Source: an uncultured beta proteobacterium
GTDB taxonomy: Bacteria > Pseudomonadota > Gammaproteobacteria > Burkholderiales > Burkholderiaceae_C
NCBI GenBank assembly: GCA_903845935.1
Contig: CAIMZI010000117.1
Span: 1 to 61,244, forward strand
Length of the DNA: 61,244 bases
Direction: 5' to 3'
The position numbers and the translations under genes are program-made. Positions 17,123 to 24,511 of this stretch are shown one piece after another (position 1 is the stretch's first letter; the number at the start of each line of letters is the position of its first letter). The notes beneath the pieces were generated by a model that searched no databases, was not told where the DNA came from, and was given only the letters and a program-made list of their open reading frames with translations.

Positions 17123-17611
17123 GTGAAGTTGCTGCGTCACGTTCAGAGCGCTGCCCATGCCATTGGCGGCGCTCTGTTTCTCACCCTGTTTGTGGTTTTC
17201 ATCCTGCAGGTGACTGCCCGTTTTGGTTTCAATCAACCGCTGCCCTGGAGCGATGAGGCTGCGGTGGTGCTCTATGTCTGGGTCATCCTGTGGTCGGCCG
17301 CAGCCATAGTCCCCGAGCGCGAGCATGTGGTGTTCGACCTGTTGTGGAACAGCGGCGGCAAACGCACGCGTCAAGTCATGCGCATCGCTGGCAATCTGAT
17401 GGTGGGTGGACTGGCTGCGGTGGCCGTCCCCGCCACCTGGGACTATGTGCACTTCATGCGGCGCGAAAGCACGCCGGTGCTGGGCCTCAGTTTTATGTGG
17501 GTGTTTCTGCCCTTTGTGATGCTGATGGTTGCGCTGGTGGTGCGCAGTGTCTGGGCCATTGTCTGCAGCTTGCGCGGTCAGGGCTTGCAAACGGAGTTGC
17601 ATCTGTCATGA
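17123..17611 (+). CDS. dctQ: TRAP transporter small permease DctQ
   Basis: 162 residues with four hydrophobic segments, the DctQ topology. The pattern PLPWSDEAAVVLYVWVIL after TM1 and REHVVFDLLW between TM2 and TM3 are typical. It pairs with DctM to form the membrane part of a sodium-driven TRAP importer. The start is a GTG at 17123; no ATG is available before TM1. The stop codon overlaps the dctM start by 4 bases (ATGA), indicating translational coupling. Confidence 0.9.
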   Translation: MKLLRHVQSAAHAIGGALFLTLFVVFILQVTARFGFNQPLPWSDEAAVVLYVWVILWSAAAIVPEREHVVFDLLWNSGGKRTRQVMRIAGNLMVGGLAAVAVPATWDYVHFMRRESTPVLGLSFMWVFLPFVMLMVALVVRSVWAIVCSLRGQGLQTELHLS

Positions 17612-18906
17612 ATCACGCTCTTGGCGCGTTGGCCCTGGTGCTGGTGGGCGGCATGCTGCTGCGCATGCCCATCGGTTTTTCCATGTTGGCCTCTGGCGTG
17701 GCCTATTTGCTGGTCAAGGGGCAAGACATTGGACTGGTGGCGGAGCAGGTGGGCAACGGCCTCTACAACAGCTATGTGCTGCTGGCCGTGCCCATGTTCA
17801 TCTTTGCCGCCAACATCATGAATGCCGGCACCGTGAGCGAGCGCCTGTTTGACTTCTGCCGCATTCTGGTGGGCCGTTTGCCCGGCGGCTTGGCGCAGGT
17901 GAATGTGCTGGTCAGCGTGATTTTTTCCGGCATGAGCGGCAGTGCCATTGCGGATGCCGCCGGCCCCGGCCTGGTGACGATTCGCCAGATGCAAAAAAGG
18001 CCGGAATACACGCGCGGCTTTGCCGGTGCCGTGGTGGTGGCCGCGGCCACCCTGGGCCCCATCATTCCGCCCAGCATTCCCATGGTGATTTATGCGCTGG
18101 TGTCGGGCGCCTCGGTGGGCGCCTTGTTTCTTGGTGGTGTGCTGCCCGGCGCCTTGATGGCGATTCTAATGATGGTCGTCATCCACGGCATTGCCGTGCG
18201 CTGCAAGATGCCGCGCGAGGCCCGCATCCCGCTGCGTGAATGGCCGGTCATCTTTTACCGGGGCGCCTTGCCCCTGTCCATGCCCATTGTGCTCTTGGGC
18301 GGCATTTACTCCGGCGCATTTACGCCCACCGAGGCCGCAGCCGTGGCGGCCCTGCATGCGCTGATCCTGGCCGGCCTGGTTTACCGCGCGCTAACCTGGC
18401 GCAGTTTCTGGGGCGTGGTGATGGAGTCCACCCGAGGCAGCGCGGTGGTCACCCTGATTCTGGCCGGCTCCTTCATGCTGAATTACGCCTTCACTTCCGA
18501 GGGCGTTCCCCAGACCATGGCGCTGTGGGTGGAAGCCATGCATTTGTCGCAGCTGCAATTCCTGCTCTTGGTGAATGTGTTGTTTCTGGTGCTGGGTTGC
18601 TTTCTGGACGTGTCGGTGCTGCTATTGGTATTTGTGCCCATGCTGCTGCCCGCGGCCAAACTGCTGGGCGTGGACCTGGTGCACTTTGGCGTACTGGTGG
18701 TGCTGAACATGATGATCGGCCTGATCCATCCGCCATTTGGCATGCTTTTGTTTGTCACCAAGGCGCTTACCGGAATCCCGATTGGCGAGATGATGAAGGA
18801 GGGTTGGCCCTTCCTGGTCATGTTGTTGCTGCTGCTGCTGGCGATGACGGTGTTCCCACCCATCGTGTTGTGGCTGCCGCACGCCATGGGCTATGTCACG
18901 CATTAG
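17608..18906 (+). CDS. dctM: TRAP transporter large permease DctM
   Basis: 432 residues, about 12 transmembrane segments, with DctM signatures ATLGPIIPPSIPMVIYALVS and GAFTPTEAAAVAALHALI. DctM is the transporting subunit of TRAP systems. The true start is the ATG at 17608, overlapping the dctQ stop; a longer in-frame reading upstream is only a shadow of dctQ. The order P-Q-M is standard. An exported protein of unknown role follows 39 bases later with its own strong ribosome-binding site. Confidence 0.93.
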   Translation: MNHALGALALVLVGGMLLRMPIGFSMLASGVAYLLVKGQDIGLVAEQVGNGLYNSYVLLAVPMFIFAANIMNAGTVSERLFDFCRILVGRLPGGLAQVNVLVSVIFSGMSGSAIADAAGPGLVTIRQMQKRPEYTRGFAGAVVVAAATLGPIIPPSIPMVIYALVSGASVGALFLGGVLPGALMAILMMVVIHGIAVRCKMPREARIPLREWPVIFYRGALPLSMPIVLLGGIYSGAFTPTEAAAVAALHALILAGLVYRALTWRSFWGVVMESTRGSAVVTLILAGSFMLNYAFTSEGVPQTMALWVEAMHLSQLQFLLLVNVLFLVLGCFLDVSVLLLVFVPMLLPAAKLLGVDLVHFGVLVVLNMMIGLIHPPFGMLLFVTKALTGIPIGEMMKEGWPFLVMLLLLLLAMTVFPPIVLWLPHAMGYVTH

Positions 18907-18945
18907 CGCGGCGTGCCTTTGCGGCGGCATTGAAAGGAGTTTGTT

Positions 18946-19593
18946 ATGAAAGCACTTGTTTCTGCCCTGCTGCTGTGTGTCGCCCACTTCTGTACCCCCG
19001 TGGTCCAGGCGGCCGCCTTGCCGCAGCGCGACTTGACGGTGGAGCTGCGCCAGATCGAAGAGGGCCGCGAGGGCGGCAGCAGCTATTCCGCCGGCGGCAA
19101 GGACAATGTGTGGGAGCCGCTGATGGTGCAGGTGCGCAATGGCGAAAAGGCCTTGCTGCGCATGAGCGACGCGATACCGATGCAGTGGACGCAGTCGGCC
19201 AGCGGGCCAAACCCAGCTGCCGCGAAGTCCGCCGGCGCTGCGCCAAGCGGCGCTGTAAGCACCACCAATGTCAACGTCAACCCGGCTTCCAGCGTGAGCA
19301 ATGCCTTGGTCTGGTTCGATGCCGGCCAGAGTCTGTCCGTGCAAGCCAAATGGCCGGGTGGAGAAAAACCTGCCGTGGTGGAGCTGGAGGTGCAACGCGC
19401 CGCAGTCGATCCCCAAACCGGCGCCGCCCTGCCCAAGCAGTCGCGCAGCACGGTATCCACCACCATCACCGCACCGCTGGACGAGTGGGTGACGATTGCC
19501 GCAACCGGCAGGTCACCCAGGGCCGGTGTTTACAGCAGTGAATCCGGTGTGCAGGTCCGGCGGCTGCTGCAAATTCGGGTGATGGCGCCGTAG
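18946..19593 (+). CDS. Exported protein of unknown function
   Basis: 215 residues with a clear Sec signal peptide (MKALVSALLLCVAHF, cleavage probably after VQAA) and GAAAGGAG upstream of the ATG. The mature part looks beta-rich: an N-terminal segment LTVELRQIEEGREG, then a Pro/Ala/Ser/Asn linker (about residues 85-108), then a block with ALVWFDAGQSLSVQAKW and a C-terminal strand ending RRLLQIRVMAP. The early piece loosely recalls short secretin-type domains, but I cannot assign it. It lies after dctM in the same direction; whether it belongs to the TRAP system is unclear. Confidence 0.8.
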   Translation: MKALVSALLLCVAHFCTPVVQAAALPQRDLTVELRQIEEGREGGSSYSAGGKDNVWEPLMVQVRNGEKALLRMSDAIPMQWTQSASGPNPAAAKSAGAAPSGAVSTTNVNVNPASSVSNALVWFDAGQSLSVQAKWPGGEKPAVVELEVQRAAVDPQTGAALPKQSRSTVSTTITAPLDEWVTIAATGRSPRAGVYSSESGVQVRRLLQIRVMAP

Positions 19594-19604
19594 TTTTTTA
19601 GCTG

Positions 19605-20903
19605 CTAAGCCGCCTCGGCCCTTAAGGCATCCAACGCAGCCAACACGGCAGCCGGGTCCTCCACGGGCTTCAGCTGATCCGCCAGTGCAGTCAGCGCGCA
19701 GGCACCGTCTTTTTGCAGCAGACCAATGCTCACGCCAGCGGTCTTGGGTGATTCCAGCCCCAGGCTCTGCAGCAGCACCACACCCTTGGCGTCGGCTAGC
19801 TTGAAGTAGAACTTGCCGTCCTTCTCGCGGTACTGCTTGAAAGCGGGCAGGGAAGACTTTGCCGCCTTGGGCTTTGCCTGCGTGGCCCCGGTAGTGAGGC
19901 TGCGCAGGCCTACCGCATTGCGCAGCTTGGCCATGAACGGCGTGGCAATAGCGCGGGCTTTTTTGCCACCGGCCAGCAACAGCGCTTCCACTTCTTCGGG
20001 GTGCTCTATCAAGTGCTGGTAGCGGGCACGCATGGGCGCAACCTCTTGGTCAATGCGCTCCAGCAGAATCTGCTTGGCATCACCCCAGGCAATCCCATCG
20101 GCGTAGGCCTGGCGCAGCGCTTGTGTTTCTACTTCCGAGGCAAAGGCCTGGTAAATCTGGAACAGGGCCGAGCCCTCGGTGTCCTTGGGCTCGCCCGGTG
20201 CGCGTGAGTCGGTTTTGATACCGGCAATCAGTTTTTTTAACTGCTCGCGGCTGGAGAATAGCGGAATCGTGTTGTCGTAGCTCTTGCTCATCTTGCGCCC
20301 GTCCAGACCGGGCAGGGTGGCCACCGATTCTTCAATCACGGCCTGGGGCGGCACAAAGTGTTCGCCATAGCGGTGGTTAAAGCTGTTGGCCATGTCGCGC
20401 GCCATTTCGATGTGCTGGATCTGGTCGCGCCCCACCGGTACATGGTGGGCGTTGAACATCAGAATGTCGGCGCCCATCAGCACCGGGTACATGAACAGGC
20501 CGGCCGTCACGTCGCTGTCGGCGTCCGCGCCGTTGGCCATGTTCTTGTCCACCGAGGCCTTGTAGGCGTGGGCGCGGTTGAGCACTCCCTTGCCAGTCAC
20601 GCAGGTCAGAAACCAGGTCAACTCGGGAATTTCTGGCACATCCGACTGGCGGTAAAACACCACCCGCTCGGGGTCCAGACCCGCGGCCAGCCAGCTGGCG
20701 GCAATCTCCAGCGTGGAGCGCTGTATGCGCTCCGGCTCGTCAATCTTGATCAGCGCATGGTAGTCGGCCAGAAAGTAAAAGCTTTGCACGCCGGGTGTCA
20801 GGCTGGCGCGCACCGAGGGTAGTATCGAGCCCACATAGTTGCCCAAGTGCGGCGTGCCGCTAGTGGTGATGCCGGTAAGGAAACGAACAGGGGTGGAACT
20901 CAT
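19605..20903 (-). CDS. trpS: Tryptophan-tRNA ligase
   Basis: 432 residues, class I synthetase: TSGTPHLGNYVG is the HIGH-type motif and DGRKMSKSYDNTIPLF carries KMSKS. It charges tRNA-Trp. The ATG at 20903 gives MSSTPVRFLTGITTSG. It is about 100 residues longer than the E. coli enzyme; the extra C-terminal part (after residue 335) includes ALPAFKQYREKDGKFYFKLA and a final helical region, seen in many betaproteobacterial TrpS proteins. Co-directional with and 20 bases after the M50 protease gene. Confidence 0.95.
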   Translation of the reverse strand: MSSTPVRFLTGITTSGTPHLGNYVGSILPSVRASLTPGVQSFYFLADYHALIKIDEPERIQRSTLEIAASWLAAGLDPERVVFYRQSDVPEIPELTWFLTCVTGKGVLNRAHAYKASVDKNMANGADADSDVTAGLFMYPVLMGADILMFNAHHVPVGRDQIQHIEMARDMANSFNHRYGEHFVPPQAVIEESVATLPGLDGRKMSKSYDNTIPLFSSREQLKKLIAGIKTDSRAPGEPKDTEGSALFQIYQAFASEVETQALRQAYADGIAWGDAKQILLERIDQEVAPMRARYQHLIEHPEEVEALLLAGGKKARAIATPFMAKLRNAVGLRSLTTGATQAKPKAAKSSLPAFKQYREKDGKFYFKLADAKGVVLLQSLGLESPKTAGVSIGLLQKDGACALTALADQLKPVEDPAAVLAALDALRAEAA

Positions 20904-20923
20904 GCCATTCAACTCAATAAAAT

Positions 20924-21592
20924 TCAGCGTACTAGGGCCGACAGCGGCGACAGCAGCAGATCGACCAAACCAAAGGTCAGGGCCATCATCGGCTGCATCC
21001 ACAGGCTGCTGACCAGGCCGGACACCACCAGGGCCATGACGATGAAAAAGCCATAGGGCTCTATGCGCGAAAAGGCCATCGCCTGTTTGATCGGCAGCAG
21101 GCCCACGACGATGCGGCCACCATCCAGCGGCGGCAGCGGAAACAGATTAAAGGCAAACATCACCACATTCACCAGCACGCCGCCCTGGCACATTTTCAGG
21201 AAGAAGGGCTCGGTGATTCCCGCTCCATGCAGCACATAGAGCAAGGCGCCCCAGATCAGGGCCTGCGCCAGATTCGCGGCCGGGCCGGCCAGGGCCACCC
21301 AGACCATGTCGCGCTTGGGATGGCGCAGGTTGCCAAAGCGAACCGGCACCGGCTTGGCATAGCCAAACAAAAAGGCGCCCGAGGTGGCGAAGTACAGGAG
21401 CAGCGGCATCAAAATGGTGCCCATGGGGTCGATGTGGGCCAAGGGGTTGAGCGTGACCCGCCCCAATTGCCAGGCCGTGTTGTCGCCAAAGTAGCGCGCC
21501 GCATAGCCGTGCGCCGCCTCGTGCACGGTGATGGCAAACAGCACCGGCAGTGCGTAAAGGGTGACGGTTCGAATCAAATCAGCAATGTCCAT
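20924..21592 (-). CDS. Site-2-type (M50) membrane metalloprotease
   Basis: 222 residues, mostly hydrophobic. The zinc site HEAAH is at residues 24-28 and the third ligand lies in NLFPLPPLDGGRI, both inside membrane segments, as in the S2P/Rip group that lacks PDZ domains. Such proteins cleave or bind membrane partners, but the substrate is unknown. The neighbourhood trpS-M50-YciO-PHP is common in betaproteobacteria; here a PAP2 gene on the opposite strand lies between M50 and yciO. Confidence 0.9.
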   Translation of the reverse strand: MDIADLIRTVTLYALPVLFAITVHEAAHGYAARYFGDNTAWQLGRVTLNPLAHIDPMGTILMPLLLYFATSGAFLFGYAKPVPVRFGNLRHPKRDMVWVALAGPAANLAQALIWGALLYVLHGAGITEPFFLKMCQGGVLVNVVMFAFNLFPLPPLDGGRIVVGLLPIKQAMAFSRIEPYGFFIVMALVVSGLVSSLWMQPMMALTFGLVDLLLSPLSALVR

Positions 21593-21659
21593 GGCGGCAT
21601 TGTCTCAGACCGTGGCCACCGTGAACCAGGGCTTGCGCGCTGTCACCTAAAATCAGTGC

Positions 21660-22319
21660 ATGAATCCCCAAGAGTTGTTCCAAGATGTGCCGTTCTGGCA
21701 CCTGATCACCCGGCTGGGGGAGGCCGAAATATTGCTTCCTGCGGCCTTATTGACCGCCGCCGCCTTGTTCGCGCGGCGGCGCACGCGCAATTTGGCCCTT
21801 GGCTGGGTGCTGATGCTCAGCCTGGCGGTGACCCTCACCACGGCGAGCAAGCTGGCATTTATCGGCTGGGGTCTGGGTTGGGCAGCGATCAACTTTACCG
21901 GCGTCTCTGGCCATGCCATGTTTTCCTCGGCCATTTATCCGGTGTTGATGCTGACCTTGGTGCCGGGCAGGTCGCGGCGCCGCTGGCAGCTTTCGCTGGC
22001 GCTGGGCTGTGCGCTGGCACTGCTGGTGGGCGTCAGTCGTATCCAGGTGGGGGCGCATTCCTGGTCCGAGGTGCTGGTCGGCATGTTGCTGGGCGGTACG
22101 GTGACGGCGCTCACGCTGGGCTGGTTTGAGACGCGGGCGCTGTCCATTAATCCGGTGGTGCCAGCTCTGCTGTTGGTGTGGGTTGCGGTGTCGCCGTTTC
22201 AATTGCATGCCTCGCAGACCCATTCGCTGGTAACCCGGTTGGCCCTGAGCCTGTCCGGCCGTGGGGCGCCCTATACGCGCGCCGAGCTGCTGCGCCACAA
22301 CCGCCGCGAGCGTTCTTAG
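21660..22319 (+). CDS. PAP2-family phosphatase
   Basis: 219 residues with about five or six membrane helices. Motif 2 (SGHAMFSSA) and motif 3 (SRIQVGAHSWSE) of the PAP2 superfamily are visible, with Glu where Asp is usual in motif 3. Motif 1 (KxxxxxxRP) is degenerate: the segment reads SKLAFIGWGLGW, keeping Lys but lacking Arg-Pro. The substrate could be a lipid phosphate such as undecaprenyl or phosphatidic acid. The gene runs against its neighbours, divergent from the M50 protease gene and convergent with the yciO-like gene, 29 bases from its stop. Confidence 0.83.
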   Translation: MNPQELFQDVPFWHLITRLGEAEILLPAALLTAAALFARRRTRNLALGWVLMLSLAVTLTTASKLAFIGWGLGWAAINFTGVSGHAMFSSAIYPVLMLTLVPGRSRRRWQLSLALGCALALLVGVSRIQVGAHSWSEVLVGMLLGGTVTALTLGWFETRALSINPVVPALLLVWVAVSPFQLHASQTHSLVTRLALSLSGRGAPYTRAELLRHNRRERS

Positions 22320-22348
22320 CCTTCTCGCCCCGTTCTGCCGCCAAGCGC

Positions 22349-22972
22349 TTACATACCCAGCAGGGCCGCGTCGCCACGCCCCTGGCGCACGATTTCTGGG
22401 GTGTCACCGGTCAGGTCGACCACCGTGGTAGGTTCCTGCGCGCAGGCACCGGCATCGAGCACCCCGGCAATCAGCTTTTCAAAGCGCTCGCGGATTTCCT
22501 CTGCGTCGTTGAGCGGATGGGTGTCGCCGGGCGGAATCAGGGTGGTGGCCAAGAGCGCCGAACCGTGCAGCGTGAGCAGTTCCTGCAGCACCCTGTGCTC
22601 GGGCACGCGTAGGCCTATGGTCTTGCGCGAGGGATGGCTGACACGGCGCGGCACCTCCTTGCTGGCTTCCAGAATAAAGGTGAAGGGGCCGGGCGTGGCG
22701 TTCTTGAGCAGGCGGAACTGGCGGTTGTCTACCTTGGCGTAGCTGGCCAGCTCGCTCAGGTCGCGGCACAGCAGGGTGAGCTGGTGTTTGTCGTCCACAC
22801 CGCGAATGCGGCGCAGCTGGTCGACCGCGGTCTTGTCATCCAGGTGGCAGACCAGGGCGTAGCTGGAGTCGGTGGGGACGGCCAGAATGCCGCCTTTCTC
22901 CAGCAGGGCCACGGCCTGTTTGAGCAGGCGTGGTTGCGGATTTTCGGGGTGAACTTCGAAGTACTGTGCCAT
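22349..22972 (-). CDS. YciO-type Sua5/YrdC family protein
   Basis: 207 residues with the YrdC fold: GGILAVPTDSSYALVCHLDD, IRGVDDKHQLTLLCRDLSEL and GPFTFILEASKEVPRR. YrdC/TsaC makes threonylcarbamoyl-AMP for tRNA t6A; the YciO branch shares the fold, but its activity is weaker or different. The family KRxxxKP motif appears as DDKHQLT, the YciO-like form. The start is close behind the PHP gene on the same strand (21 bases), so the two are co-transcribed. Confidence 0.88.
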   Translation of the reverse strand: MAQYFEVHPENPQPRLLKQAVALLEKGGILAVPTDSSYALVCHLDDKTAVDQLRRIRGVDDKHQLTLLCRDLSELASYAKVDNRQFRLLKNATPGPFTFILEASKEVPRRVSHPSRKTIGLRVPEHRVLQELLTLHGSALLATTLIPPGDTHPLNDAEEIRERFEKLIAGVLDAGACAQEPTTVVDLTGDTPEIVRQGRGDAALLGM

Positions 22973-22993
22973 TTTTTTGTTGGTTTTGTTGGG

Positions 22994-23848
22994 CTATTGG
23001 ATGCGGTCGCTCAGCAGTTCCCAGACCGGTGTGAGCGTGCTGCTGAGCAGCGGCAGGGTGCCGAGTTCGGTGTGGCTCTCGGCCGGGCTGTGAAAATCGC
23101 TGCCGCGCGAGGCGGCCAGGCCAAACTCTTTGGCGGTCTGGGCGTAGGTCACATATTCGGCGGCACTGTGGCTGCCGGTGACCACTTCTACGCCCTGGCC
23201 ACCATGGCCCTTGAATTCGGTGAATAGGGCAAATTCTTCGTTAGGCGTGAACTTGTAGCGGGCCGGGTGCGCCACCACGGCCACGCCACCGGCCTCGGTG
23301 ATCCAGGTGACGGCGTCCTTCAGAGTGGCCCAGCGGTGCGGCACATAGCCGGGCTTGCCTTCGGTCAGGTATTTGCGAAACACCTCGTTGGTGTCCTTGC
23401 AGACGCCGGAGTCCACCAGAAAGCGGGCAAAGTGGGTGCGCGAAATCAGCTCGGGGTTGCCCACATAGGGCAGGGCGCCCTCAAAGGCAGCTGCAATGCC
23501 GACCTTGGCCAGTCCTTCGGACATTTCCATGGCCCGCTGTTTTCGCCCGCCGCGGGTGTCGCGCAGACCCTGCAGCAAGGCGGCATTGCTGGCATCAAAA
23601 CCCAGGCCCACGATATGCACCGTCTGGCCAATGAAGGTGACGGAAATTTCCACGCCGGTCAGATAGCGCATGCCCAGCGCCTGAGCCGCCGCCAGGGCAC
23701 GCGCCTGGCCGCCAATCTCGTCGTGGTCGGTCAGTGCCCAGAGTTGCACGCCGTTGGCCTTGGCACGCTCGGCGAGTGCTTCGGGTGTGAGGGTGCCATC
23801 GGAGACCACAGAGTGGCAATGGAGGTCGGCGTTGAGTAGATGGGTCAC
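22994..23848 (-). CDS. PHP-domain phosphoesterase (RNase AM/YciV-like)
   Basis: 284 residues. Metal ligands of the PHP domain: DLHCHSVVSDG at the start, LTDHDEIGG, HPARY and a C-terminal GSDFHSP. The family includes 3',5'-nucleoside bisphosphate phosphatase and the 5'-3' exonuclease YciV (Rnm), which trims 5S and 16S rRNA ends. Pairing with a yciO-like gene, as in E. coli, supports the YciV branch. The start is a GTG at 23848; no in-frame ATG precedes DLHCH. The pseudouridine synthase gene ends 9 bases upstream. Confidence 0.9.
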   Translation of the reverse strand: MTHLLNADLHCHSVVSDGTLTPEALAERAKANGVQLWALTDHDEIGGQARALAAAQALGMRYLTGVEISVTFIGQTVHIVGLGFDASNAALLQGLRDTRGGRKQRAMEMSEGLAKVGIAAAFEGALPYVGNPELISRTHFARFLVDSGVCKDTNEVFRKYLTEGKPGYVPHRWATLKDAVTWITEAGGVAVVAHPARYKFTPNEEFALFTEFKGHGGQGVEVVTGSHSAAEYVTYAQTAKEFGLAASRGSDFHSPAESHTELGTLPLLSSTLTPVWELLSDRIQ

Positions 23849-23857
23849 ACAGCCATT

Positions 23858-24511
23858 TTAGGCTTCTGGCGCAAAGTCACAGTCGCATTGGAAACTTATC
23901 CATTCGCCGCTGACGGGATGTGCAAAGCCCAGCTCGGTGGCATGCAGCAGCAGGCGCGGCGCCAATGCGGCAATTTCCGGCGGCGCATACAGCGCATCGC
24001 CCAGGATCGGGTGGCCTATGGCCAGCAGATGCACGCGCAGTTGGTGGCTGCGCCCGGTGAGTGGCTCCAGTTCCAGGGTTGATGCATTGCGCTCGGTGTC
24101 AAAGCCCAGGCAGCGCCAGCGCGTGCTGCTGGCCTTGCCGGCCTCGAAGTCAATTTTGCGCAGCGGGCGATTTGGCCAGTCGACCAGAATCGGCAGGTCT
24201 ATGGTTTGCCAGTCGTCTGCCGTGGTGGATGCAGAGCGGCAATCGCCATCGGCGACGGCCCGATAGCGCTTGTGTACGCGGCGTTCGGCAAAATGGGCAT
24301 TGAGCAGGCGTTGTGCGGGGATGCCGCGCGCCATCACCATCAACCCAGAGGTGGACATGTCGAGCCGGTGCACGATCAGCGCATCGGCAAACTGCTGCTG
24401 CACCCGCAGGCTCAGGCACTCGTCCGAGTTTTTGCCGGGCACGGCCAGCAGGCCGCTGGGCTTGTTGAGCACCACCAGTGCCGCATCGGCGTAGAGCACC
24501 TCAACTTGCAT
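23858..24511 (-). CDS. RluA-family pseudouridine synthase
   Basis: About 217 residues. The catalytic motif VHRLDMSTSGLMVMA contains the active-site Asp, followed by the KRYRAVADG and LEPLTGRSHQLRVHL blocks of the RluA family. There is no S4 domain, so it is the short type (RluA/TruC-like). It converts uridine to pseudouridine in rRNA or tRNA; the target is not determinable. The ATG at 24511 lies inside the 3-prime end of the hybrid kinase gene (11-base overlap); a GTG two codons earlier is the alternative start. Confidence 0.9.
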   Translation of the reverse strand: MQVEVLYADAALVVLNKPSGLLAVPGKNSDECLSLRVQQQFADALIVHRLDMSTSGLMVMARGIPAQRLLNAHFAERRVHKRYRAVADGDCRSASTTADDWQTIDLPILVDWPNRPLRKIDFEAGKASSTRWRCLGFDTERNASTLELEPLTGRSHQLRVHLLAIGHPILGDALYAPPEIAALAPRLLLHATELGFAHPVSGEWISFQCDCDFAPEA

